A stretch of 5,472 nt of DNA from DASROJ01 sp035646975 (lineage in GTDB: Bacteria > Acidobacteriota > Polarisedimenticolia > JACPZX01 > DASXTC01): NCBI GenBank assembly GCA_035646975.1, contig DASROJ010000082.1:1-5472 (forward strand), in the 5' to 3' direction. A program made the position numbers and the translations under genes. The notes under the pieces are model-generated. The model had not been told where the DNA came from. It ran no database searches and saw nothing but the letters and a program-made list of their open reading frames with translations. Positions 1 to 5,472 of this stretch are shown here, piece by piece; within the stretch, counting starts at the first letter, position 1; every line of letters begins with the position of its first letter.

Positions 1-516
1 GCCGCCGCCATCCTCGTCGCGCTGGCCGGCGCCGTGGTGATCGGCACAGGAGATTACGATCCGTCCGGCCGGAGGCTGCTCGGAGATCTGCTGGCGCTGG
101 CCGGGGCGTTCTTCGCCGCGGCCTACCTCTTGATCGGTCGCTGGCTCAGAGACCAGCGAAGCCTGGTGACCTACCTCGCCTGGGTGTACGGCTCTTCGGC
201 CTTCTTCCTGCTCGTCATGGCGTTGTCGGTCGGCGCTTCGCTGGGTCCGTATCCGGCCTCGAGCTACCTGTGGCTTTTTCTTATGGCGCTCGGACCCAGC
301 GTCATCGGGCACAGCCTGCTCAACTACGCGGTGCGTCACGTGCGCGCCTACGTGGTCAACACGACGGGGCTGGGCGAGCCGATCCTCGCCACCGTCTACG
401 CGTTTCTCATCTTCGGCGAGAGGCCCGGGTGGCACCTGGTCGCCGGCGGACTGCTCGTGGTGGCGGGGCTCGTCAGGGTGCTGCTGGATGAGCGGCGTCG
501 TCTGGCCGCTCTTTGA
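1..516 (+). CDS. EamA/DMT-family membrane transporter, C-terminal part (5' end cut by window)
   Basis: The frame is open from base 1 and ends at TGA 514-516, giving 171 residues with no start in view. The ATG at 34 lies inside a hydrophobic stretch and is unlikely to be the true start. The visible part is very hydrophobic: a helix end at residues 1-16, then likely membrane segments near 27-48, 55-76, 86-106, 115-137 and 143-161, followed by a basic tail (DERRRLAAL). The pattern GHSLLNYAVR (102-111), then AYVV and LGEPILATVYAFLIFGE (123-139), is typical of the second EamA repeat of drug/metabolite transporters, which are inner-membrane exporters or permeases with ten helices. The substrate cannot be inferred. 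The next gene begins 34 bases downstream on the same strand, so co-transcription is possible, but a link to the molybdenum enzyme is not shown. Confidence 0.85.
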   Translation, partial: AAAILVALAGAVVIGTGDYDPSGRRLLGDLLALAGAFFAAAYLLIGRWLRDQRSLVTYLAWVYGSSAFFLLVMALSVGASLGPYPASSYLWLFLMALGPSVIGHSLLNYAVRHVRAYVVNTTGLGEPILATVYAFLIFGERPGWHLVAGGLLVVAGLVRVLLDERRRLAAL

Positions 517-550
517 CAGCCTGCGCGGGGGGAAGATAGAATCGGGCATC

Positions 551-1291
551 GTGAGCCTCTCGATAATCGTCCTCGCAGCGGGCGCTTCCAGCAGGATGGG
601 AACGCCAAAACCTCTGGTGAAGTTCGACGCGGAGACATGCCTTTCCCTGGTGCTGAAGGCCTGCCTTCAATCGCTGGCGGACGAGGTCGTGCTCGTCATC
701 GGCGCCGAAGCGGAAGCGGTCCGGGCCGAGGCGATCGCAAGCGTTGGAAAGACGCCTGCGAAGACGTTCGATATCGTTCTCAACGAGCGGTTCGACCGTG
801 GCCAGACGTCGTCGTTGAAGACGGGGCTGGAGGGGGCCTCGCCACGAAGCGATGCCTTCGTCATCTTTCCGGTGGACCACCCCCTGGTGACCGCCGTGGA
901 GATCGACGCGCTCGTCAACAGGTTCGCCGCGCACCCGAGGGGACGCACGATCTTCATCGCGGCGCACGCCGGGGTTCGCGGGCATCCGGCGCTCTTCTCG
1001 GCGACCCACCGCGCGGCGATGCTGGGGCTGGAAGACGACGAGCCACTGCACAACTACATCCGGATGCACGACGGAGAGACCGAGCAAGTGCCGATGGAAA
1101 ACCCGGGTGTCGTCTCGGGGATGAACACCCCCGAGGAGTACAAGCTTCTGCTCGAGATCTACAGGAGCACACGTTCCGGGTCGGCGGCCTCGGGCAGTCC
1201 AGGCCCCCAGGGTTCACATGGTCCACAGGGTCCGCATGGTCCACAGGGTCCAAATGGTCCGAAGGGTCAGACGGGGGGCCGGCTGCCGTGA
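551..1291 (+). CDS. MobA/MocA-like nucleotidyltransferase, probable molybdopterin cytidylyltransferase, with collagen-like C-terminal tail
   Basis: This 246-residue protein has the NTP-transferase fold motifs: LAAGASSRMGTPK at residues 8-20 (nucleotide-binding loop with the conserved R and K), GQTSSLKTGL at 84-93, PVDHPL at 107-112 (metal-binding Asp), GHPALF at 144-149 and MNTPEEY at 191-197. MocA-type members transfer CMP to molybdopterin to make the cytosine dinucleotide cofactor used by Mo-hydroxylases. The three hydroxylase subunits directly downstream make this the likely role, though MobA (GMP) or another nucleotidyl transfer cannot be excluded by eye. I chose GTG 551 because it puts the glycine-rich loop at the usual distance from the N-terminus. 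An in-frame ATG at 488 would add 21 atypical residues and overlap the transporter gene. Upstream of 551 there is only a G-rich stretch (526-532) at poor spacing. The fold ends near residue 208; residues 215-241 are nine Gly-X-Y triplets encoded by a 9-bp tandem repeat. Confidence 0.82.
   Translation: MSLSIIVLAAGASSRMGTPKPLVKFDAETCLSLVLKACLQSLADEVVLVIGAEAEAVRAEAIASVGKTPAKTFDIVLNERFDRGQTSSLKTGLEGASPRSDAFVIFPVDHPLVTAVEIDALVNRFAAHPRGRTIFIAAHAGVRGHPALFSATHRAAMLGLEDDEPLHNYIRMHDGETEQVPMENPGVVSGMNTPEEYKLLLEIYRSTRSGSAASGSPGPQGSHGPQGPHGPQGPNGPKGQTGGRLP
1193..1273 (+). repeat. 9-bp tandem minisatellite encoding Gly-X-Y triplets
   Basis: Nine consecutive 9-base units start at 1193, 1202, 1211, 1220, 1229, 1238, 1247, 1256 and 1265. 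The units from 1211 to 1264 follow a GGTCCRMAK-like consensus (GGTCCACAG occurs exactly at 1220 and 1238). The outer units at 1193, 1202 and 1265 are degenerate. A higher-order 18-bp period is visible: 1211-1228 and 1229-1246 differ at only two positions. In the reading frame of the nucleotidyltransferase the array encodes GPQGPHGPQGPNGPKG-type collagen-like sequence. It sits at the extreme 3' end of that gene, after the catalytic domain is complete. The array is also free of stops in the frame of the downstream gene. Confidence 0.9.
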
Positions 1292-1374
1292 GTCCGACGC
1301 CTGAAACACCAGGGATGAAGGACACGCTGCTCCGGATCGCCCCTGCCCAGCGGGCGGGGCGCGCCGAGCGGGTC

Positions 1375-1857
1375 ATGACGACGCTGAATGTCAACGGCGC
1401 GGAGCGCCGGCTCGCCGTGCGCCCCTATGATGTCCTGCTCGATGTCCTGCGCGAGCAGCTCAACCTGACCGGCACGCGGCGCGGCTGTGACATGGGAACC
1501 TGCGGTTGCTGCACCGTGCTGATCGACGGACGTCCGATACTGTCCTGCCTCACCCTGGCGCTGGAGGCGGAAGGCGCCTCGATACGCACCATCGAGAGCG
1601 TTGCCACCGGCTCCGGGCTTCATCCTGTGCAGGAAGCGTTCGTTCAGACGGGCGGAAGCCAGTGCGGCTTCTGCACGCCCGGGTTCATCATGACCGCGGT
1701 CGGCCTGCTGGAGAAGAACCCCGATCCGTCCGAAGAAGAGATTCGCGAGGCGATATCGGGAAACATGTGCCGCTGCACCGGGTACATCGCCATCATCGAG
1801 GCGATCCGGATGGCCGCCAGGCGACTCCGAAACGAGCCGGCCGAGGTCGGGCGATGA
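1375..1857 (+). CDS. hcrC: [2Fe-2S] subunit of a molybdenum hydroxylase, 4-hydroxybenzoyl-CoA reductase gamma-like
   Basis: This 160-residue protein has the usual length and layout of the small iron-sulfur subunit of xanthine dehydrogenase/CO dehydrogenase-type enzymes. The plant-type ferredoxin domain has cluster ligands C38, C43, C46 and C58 (C-x4-C-x2-C-x11-C, within GCDMGTCGCC). The helical second domain carries C97, C100, C132 and C134 in QCGFCTPG (96-103) and GNMCRCTGY (129-137). These two [2Fe-2S] clusters relay electrons between the FAD subunit and the molybdenum site. An additional cysteine, C45, lies inside the first motif. ATG 1375 puts the beta-strand sequence TLNVNGAERR at the N-terminus as in the family. 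Earlier in-frame starts exist at ATG 1315 and GTG 1288; the latter overlaps the preceding stop as GTGA and has a G-run at 1273-1278 at reasonable spacing. The stop overlaps the next gene's ATG by ATGA. The family is certain; the Hcr label rests on the partner subunits. Confidence 0.9.
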   Translation: MTTLNVNGAERRLAVRPYDVLLDVLREQLNLTGTRRGCDMGTCGCCTVLIDGRPILSCLTLALEAEGASIRTIESVATGSGLHPVQEAFVQTGGSQCGFCTPGFIMTAVGLLEKNPDPSEEEIREAISGNMCRCTGYIAIIEAIRMAARRLRNEPAEVGR

Positions 1858-4190
1858 GCGTGGTGGGCAAGCCCACGCCACTGGTGGACGCGCGGGCCAA
1901 GGTGACCGGGCAGGGTGTCTACACCGACGACATCAAGCTGCCCGGCATGCTGGTGGGGAAGATCCTCAGAAGCCCGCTGGCGCACGCCCGGATCCTTTCC
2001 ATCGAGACGTCGAAGGCCGAGTCGCTGCCGGGTGTCCGCGCCGTGGTGACCGGCCGCGAATCCACGGTGAGGTTCGGTGTGCTTCCCGTGAGCCGGGACG
2101 AAACCGCGATGGCGGTTGATCGCGTGCTTTACATCGGCGATTGCGTGGCGGGGGTGGCGGCCGACGACGAGGAGACCGCGCTGGATGCCCTTCGCCTCAT
2201 CGACGTGCGGTACGAGGCGCTCGACCCGGTGCTCACCATCGACGATGCGCTCAAGCCCTCGAGCCTGCCGATCCATGACAAGACGGTGGGTGGGACGAAC
2301 ATCCAGAAGGCGGTGGACCAGGACTTCGGCGACGTCGAGGCGGCGTTTGCCTCCTCCGCCTTCGTCGAGCGCCACGAATTCAAGTTCGCGGCCGTGACGC
2401 ACGCCTTCACCGAGCCGCATTGCGTCATCGCCCAGTTCGACCATGATGGCCGCCTCACGGTCTGGTCGGCCACCCAGGTGCCGCACTACCTGCACCGCGC
2501 CCTTTCGGAGGTCATGGGCCTGGAGATGCATCGCATCCGGGTCATCCGTCCGATGGTCGGCGGGGCCTTCGGCGGCAAGAGCGATCCATTCCCCCACGAG
2601 ATGATCGCCTCGCTGTTGTCGCGCCGGACCATGCGCCCGGTGAAGATCCTCTTCGACCGGGAAGAGGTGTTCATCACCAACCATGGCCGGCACCCGACCC
2701 GGACCAGCATGGCGATGGGGGTCTCGAAGGAAGGGCTGATCACGGGGCTCGATCTCAAGGCGCTGATCGATGGCGGGGCTTGGGGGAGCTTCGGCGTGGT
2801 GACCACCTATTACAATGGTGTTCTCTGCATGGGGCCGTACCGGGTCGACAACTTCCGCTACTCGGGCAAGCGCGTCTACACGAACAAGCCGCCGAGCGGG
2901 GCGATGCGCGGGCACGGCGCGGTGAACTCGCGCTTCGCGATGGAGGTGCTCGTCGACATGCTGGCCGAAAACGTCGGCCTCGACCCGCTGGAGTTCCGTC
3001 TCAGGAACCTCCTGCCGCCCATGACAAAGACCATCAACGAATTCCGCATCACGAGCAACGGCACGAAAGAGGCGCTCGAGACGGTCAGAGGCGCTTCAGA
3101 TTGGGACAATCTGCACGGCAGGCTCCCGTACGGCGAAGGGATCGGCGTAGCCTGCGGCTTCTACATCAGCGGGTCGGCGCTGCCGATCCACTGGACCAAG
3201 ACCCCGCAGTCCACCGTCCATATCAAGATCGACAGCGACGGGGGAATCACGGTTCATTCCCTGGCCGCCGAGATCGGGCAGGGCAGCGACACGATGCTGG
3301 CCCAGTGCGTGGCCGAGCCGCTGGGCGTCGCGCTGAGCCGCGTGAGGGTCTTCTCGTCCGACAGCGACACCGCGCCGATCGATCTCGGCTCCTACTCGAG
3401 CCGCGTCACGTTCATGGCGGGCAACGCCGCGCGCCGGGCGGCCGAGGAGATCCGCAAGGACCTGGTGGGGGCGGCCTCGGTCCTGACCGGTTACCCGGCC
3501 GAGGGGTTCGTGCCCACCGACGAGAAGCTCGTTTACGCTCCCGACCCCGCGATTACCGTCACCTTCATGGATGCGCTGGCCGAGGCGATCAAGGGAAAAG
3601 GAGCGTTGATCGCGCGAGGCTGTTACGCGGCCGCGCCGCCGATGGGGGGGAAGTTCAAGGGCGCCGCCGCCGGACTGTCCCCTTCCTACACCTTCCAGGC
3701 CTACGTGGCGCGTGTCGGCGTGGACGCAGAGACCGGCTTCGTGACGGTGAAGAAAATCTGGGCCGCTCACGACTGCGGCAGGGCGCTCAATCCAATCGCC
3801 GTGCGGGGGCAGATACAGGGCTGCGTGCACATGGGCCTTGGACAAACGTTGTCCGAGGACTTCCGCTACAACCGGGGCAACATCCTCGATGCCAACTTGC
3901 TCGACTACAGGACATTGACGCCCAAGCAGATGCCGCCGGTGGATGTCTTCATCATCGAGAGCAACGATCCGGAAGGACCATACGGGGCGAAGGAGGCGGG
4001 GGAGGGACCGATCCTGCCGGTGGCTCCCGCGGTGGCCAACGCCATCTACGATGCGGTCGGCGTCCGCCCGAAGGAGCTGCCGATCACACCGGACCGCCTG
4101 CTCGACGCGATCGCCGGTGTCCGCCGAGGCGGGACGAAACAGGCTGCGCGAACCTCCACGGCGCGGCGACCGGCAAAGGTCGGCGCATGA
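1854..4190 (+). CDS. hcrA: Molybdopterin-binding large subunit of a molybdenum hydroxylase, 4-hydroxybenzoyl-CoA reductase alpha-like
   Basis: This 778-residue protein is the catalytic subunit of the xanthine oxidase/aldehyde oxidoreductase family. The N-terminal a/b hammerhead domain starts KVTGQGVYTDDIKLPGML (16-33). The Mo-binding region has WSATQVPH with Q208 at the position of the apical Mo-site Gln, VGGAFGGKSDPFPHE (235-249), GAMRGHG (349-355), AEIGQGSD (472-479) and SYSSRVTFMAGNA (513-525). GAKEAGEGP (711-719) contains E717, which aligns with the family's catalytic Glu. The CoxL cysteine loop of form I CO dehydrogenase is absent. In the 4-hydroxybenzoyl-CoA reductase of Thauera, this subunit holds the Mo dinucleotide cofactor where the phenolic hydroxyl is removed from the CoA thioester. 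I assign that subfamily from these motifs together with the partner FAD subunit; the substrate is inferred. ATG 1854 overlaps the upstream stop (ATGA) with GAGG at 1843-1846 as ribosome site. The last 23 residues form a basic Ala/Arg/Lys/Thr tail. There is no Tat signal, so it is cytoplasmic. Confidence 0.9.
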   Translation: MSVVGKPTPLVDARAKVTGQGVYTDDIKLPGMLVGKILRSPLAHARILSIETSKAESLPGVRAVVTGRESTVRFGVLPVSRDETAMAVDRVLYIGDCVAGVAADDEETALDALRLIDVRYEALDPVLTIDDALKPSSLPIHDKTVGGTNIQKAVDQDFGDVEAAFASSAFVERHEFKFAAVTHAFTEPHCVIAQFDHDGRLTVWSATQVPHYLHRALSEVMGLEMHRIRVIRPMVGGAFGGKSDPFPHEMIASLLSRRTMRPVKILFDREEVFITNHGRHPTRTSMAMGVSKEGLITGLDLKALIDGGAWGSFGVVTTYYNGVLCMGPYRVDNFRYSGKRVYTNKPPSGAMRGHGAVNSRFAMEVLVDMLAENVGLDPLEFRLRNLLPPMTKTINEFRITSNGTKEALETVRGASDWDNLHGRLPYGEGIGVACGFYISGSALPIHWTKTPQSTVHIKIDSDGGITVHSLAAEIGQGSDTMLAQCVAEPLGVALSRVRVFSSDSDTAPIDLGSYSSRVTFMAGNAARRAAEEIRKDLVGAASVLTGYPAEGFVPTDEKLVYAPDPAITVTFMDALAEAIKGKGALIARGCYAAAPPMGGKFKGAAAGLSPSYTFQAYVARVGVDAETGFVTVKKIWAAHDCGRALNPIAVRGQIQGCVHMGLGQTLSEDFRYNRGNILDANLLDYRTLTPKQMPPVDVFIIESNDPEGPYGAKEAGEGPILPVAPAVANAIYDAVGVRPKELPITPDRLLDAIAGVRRGGTKQAARTSTARRPAKVGA

Positions 4191-5170
4191 TCCTCCCTTC
4201 GTTCCGGCTGCATCGGCCCGTCACGATCGAAGAGGCGCTTTCGATCGCGGGGGACTGCGGGAACGATTTCGACTACATCGGCGGCGGCACCGACCTGCTG
4301 CCGAACTACAAGAACCGCCTGAATCCCCGCCGCAACGTCATCGCCCTGTGGCGGGTGCCGGAGCTGAACGCGGTGGGCGATCGATCCATCGGCGCGATGA
4401 CCCGGCTCGCGAGACTCGAGCAGGACGCACCGACGCGCCGCAGGTTTCCCGGCCTCATCGAGGCGGTCAGCCAGGTGGCCACGCCGCTCGTGCGCCAGCA
4501 GGCATCCCTGGGCGGCAACGTCCTGGTGGAGACACGCTGCTACTACTTCAACCAGTCGGTGGACTGGCGCGCTTCGAAAGGCTACTGCATGAAGGCCGAC
4601 GGCGACGTCTGCCTCGTGGTGCCGCAGAAAGAGGTCTGCTACGCCGTTTATTCAGGCGACACCGCGGCGATACTGCTGGCCCTCGACGCCCTGTTCACGC
4701 TCCATGGCTTTTCCGGCGCGCGTGAGGTGAAGGCGCGGGAGTTCTTCCAGCCGGACGGGATCCGCAAGAACGTCATGAGCCGAGGCGACATCATCACCCG
4801 CATCACGCTTCCCGCGGAGGCCGCGCGCTGCCGTTCCGGTTACCTCAAGCTGCGTCTGCGGGATTCGTTCGACTTCCCGGACGCCGGAGTGGCCGCCGCG
4901 CTCAGGCTGGACGGCGATGTGGTGGAGGATCTCCAGGTCGTGGTCAACGCCGTGTCGATGACCCCTCTGATGTTTCCCGAGGTCACCGACAAGGCGCGGG
5001 GCGAACGGATCACGCCGGATCTCATCGAGCAGATTTCCTCCGCGATCGCGGCAAGGACACAGCCCGTGCGCAACGTGATGTTCCCGCCGCAGTACCGCAA
5101 GAAGATGGTGGGTTTGTTCGCGCGCCGCCTGCTGACGCGGCTCGCCTCGGCGGACCAGGCCGCAGCCTGA
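4187..5170 (+). CDS. hcrB: FAD-binding subunit of a molybdenum hydroxylase with [4Fe-4S] loop, 4-hydroxybenzoyl-CoA reductase beta-like
   Basis: This 327-residue protein matches the roughly 320-residue FAD subunit of the CoxM/HcrB type. The FAD pyrophosphate loops are YIGGGTDLLPNYK (30-42) and QASLGGNV (105-112). Straight after the second loop comes an insertion with C118, C134, C142 and C151. The spacings of 15, 7 and 8 residues are those known for the extra [4Fe-4S] cluster of Thauera 4-hydroxybenzoyl-CoA reductase. The DTAAILLALDALFTL segment (158-172) resumes the standard fold, and the C-terminal CO-dehydrogenase flavoprotein domain follows (about 220-320). Known family role: FAD and the extra cluster bring low-potential electrons from ferredoxin to the Mo site. 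ATG 4187 overlaps the large-subunit stop (ATGA), and AAAGG at 4175-4179 is a suitable ribosome site. No frameshift or truncation is seen. Ordinary CoxM/XdhB proteins lack this loop, so this gene decides the subfamily. Confidence 0.92.
   Translation: MILPSFRLHRPVTIEEALSIAGDCGNDFDYIGGGTDLLPNYKNRLNPRRNVIALWRVPELNAVGDRSIGAMTRLARLEQDAPTRRRFPGLIEAVSQVATPLVRQQASLGGNVLVETRCYYFNQSVDWRASKGYCMKADGDVCLVVPQKEVCYAVYSGDTAAILLALDALFTLHGFSGAREVKAREFFQPDGIRKNVMSRGDIITRITLPAEAARCRSGYLKLRLRDSFDFPDAGVAAALRLDGDVVEDLQVVVNAVSMTPLMFPEVTDKARGERITPDLIEQISSAIAARTQPVRNVMFPPQYRKKMVGLFARRLLTRLASADQAAA
4538..4639 (+). other. Coding segment of the inserted four-cysteine [4Fe-4S] loop in the FAD subunit
   Basis: TGC codons at 4538, 4586, 4610 and 4637 encode C118, C134, C142 and C151. 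The pattern C-x15-C-x7-C-x8-C includes the local motifs RCYYFNQSVDWR and GYCMKADGDVC. In the known 4-hydroxybenzoyl-CoA reductase this loop projects from the flavin subunit and binds the cluster nearest the protein surface, which accepts electrons from ferredoxin. All four ligands are intact here. Confidence 0.9.
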
Positions 5171-5197
5171 ATCCCGGATGATCCGGCAAAACCGAAC

Positions 5198-5202
5198 AGG
5201 AG
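5198..5202 (+). promoter_or_regulatory. Shine-Dalgarno site of the peptidase-like gene
   Basis: AGGAG lies five bases before ATG 5208 and is the best ribosome-binding site in the window. It supports that start codon and independent translation initiation for this gene, unlike the stop/start-coupled hydroxylase genes before it. Confidence 0.75.
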
Positions 5203-5207
5203 AATCG

Positions 5208-5472
5208 ATGCAAGCCTTCCCGAACCGTTTCACTCTTCGGCTCACCGCGGGCGCGGTATCCCTCGTCGCGGGGCTGATGACCACGCCGCTGCCCGCCCAG
5301 TCGGCCACCCCCGCGGCGGGCGCCGCTTCGCCGGGCGTCCCTTCTCCGGGCGCGGCATTGCCAAAGGACGTCGATGCCGCGATGAAGTCGATCAGCGCGC
5401 CGCGGATCAAGGTGCACCTGCGATTCCTGGCCGACGATCTGCTCGAAGGCCGGGGCACGGGTCAGCGGGGCG
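5208..5472 (+). CDS. Exported protein, probable M28-family metallopeptidase, N-terminal part (3' end cut by window)
   Basis: The frame is open from ATG 5208 to the window edge, 88 complete codons. The N-terminus looks like a Sec signal peptide: a basic start (NRFTLR), a hydrophobic core at about residues 13-26 and a likely cleavage after LPA at 28-30. A flexible Ala/Pro/Gly/Ser stretch follows (about 31-52). Then comes ISAPRIKVHLRFLADDLLEGRGTG (62-85). The segment LRFLADDLLEGRGTG is typical of the start of the mature domain of secreted M28 (aminopeptidase Y/PSMA-like) zinc peptidases, which usually continue with a PA insert and the metal-binding His/Asp residues. Those lie beyond the edge, so catalytic competence cannot be judged. 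The 37-base gap to the FAD subunit, without a clear terminator, allows co-transcription, but a functional tie to the molybdenum enzyme is not evident. Confidence 0.72.
   Translation, partial: MQAFPNRFTLRLTAGAVSLVAGLMTTPLPAQSATPAAGAASPGVPSPGAALPKDVDAAMKSISAPRIKVHLRFLADDLLEGRGTGQRG

Noticed and set aside
1220..1264. Repeat array considered as a CRISPR or recombination site
   Set aside because: Units are 9 bp, directly abutting and in phase with codons; there are no spacers and no dyad structure.
1644..2915. Long antisense open frame of 423 codons opposite the small and large hydroxylase subunits
   Set aside because: It lies antisense to genes with clear family motifs, its translation is rich in Arg/His/Gly/Pro with no recognisable domain, and such frames are common opposite GC-rich genes.
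2780..4186. Upstream extension of the flavin-subunit frame inside the large-subunit gene, which would make a 796-residue fusion
   Set aside because: The region before 4187 is an out-of-frame reading of the large subunit with low-complexity Arg/Gly-rich sequence; ATG 4187 has a ribosome site and gives the family's normal length.
1854..4190. Form I CO dehydrogenase (CoxL) identity for the large subunit
   Set aside because: The characteristic active-site cysteine loop is absent; the region reads GAMRGHG, and the partner flavin subunit carries the Hcr-type [4Fe-4S] loop.
5174..5186. Imperfect palindrome CCGGATGATCCGG after the flavin-subunit stop, as a terminator or operator
   Set aside because: The possible stem is only four GC pairs with a five-base loop and no T-run follows. 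It is too short to call a terminator, and no regulator site is recognised.
4652..5458. Antisense open frame of 268 codons opposite the flavin subunit and the peptidase gene
   Set aside because: It spans the boundary between two well-supported + strand genes, and its composition (Arg/Ala/Gly-rich, no motif) fits a shadow of GC-rich codon use.

Overview
This window is GC-rich on both strands, and every gene I can support lies on the + strand. It reads as one tightly packed transcription unit, cut at both edges. From left to right it holds: the C-terminal half of an EamA/DMT-type membrane transporter (1-516); a MobA/MocA-like nucleotidyltransferase (551-1291) whose C-terminus runs into a collagen-like 9-bp minisatellite; a three-subunit molybdenum hydroxylase made of a [2Fe-2S] subunit (1375-1857), a molybdopterin subunit (1854-4190) and a FAD subunit (4187-5170); and the N-terminus of an exported protein that looks like an M28-family metallopeptidase (5208 to the right edge).

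The core is the Mo-hydroxylase. Its three subunit genes overlap by ATGA junctions (1854-1857 and 4187-4190), so they are almost certainly translated together. The FAD subunit identifies the subfamily. It carries an inserted loop with four cysteines spaced C-x15-C-x7-C-x8-C, the signature of the extra [4Fe-4S] cluster of 4-hydroxybenzoyl-CoA reductase (HcrB). Ordinary xanthine dehydrogenases and CO dehydrogenases lack this loop. The large subunit agrees: it lacks the CO-dehydrogenase active-site cysteine loop and has an RGHG segment there instead, plus a GAKEAGEGP motif with the conserved catalytic Glu. The upstream MocA-like enzyme fits as a maker of the dinucleotide (cytidylyl) form of the molybdenum cofactor used by this enzyme class. 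A plausible reading is therefore a small module of cofactor maturation plus an Hcr-type reductase. No CoA ligase, benzoyl-CoA reductase, ferredoxin or XdhC/CoxF-like insertion factor is visible here, so the substrate remains an inference.

Taxonomy cannot be fixed from the sequence. The GC-rich composition, the secreted M28-type peptidase with an Ala/Pro linker and the collagen-like minisatellite at a gene end would suit an environmental Acidobacteriota-like or other GC-rich soil or sediment bacterium, but this is a weak inference. There are no tRNA, rRNA, CRISPR or insertion-sequence signals, and no gene-free stretch longer than about 85 bases.
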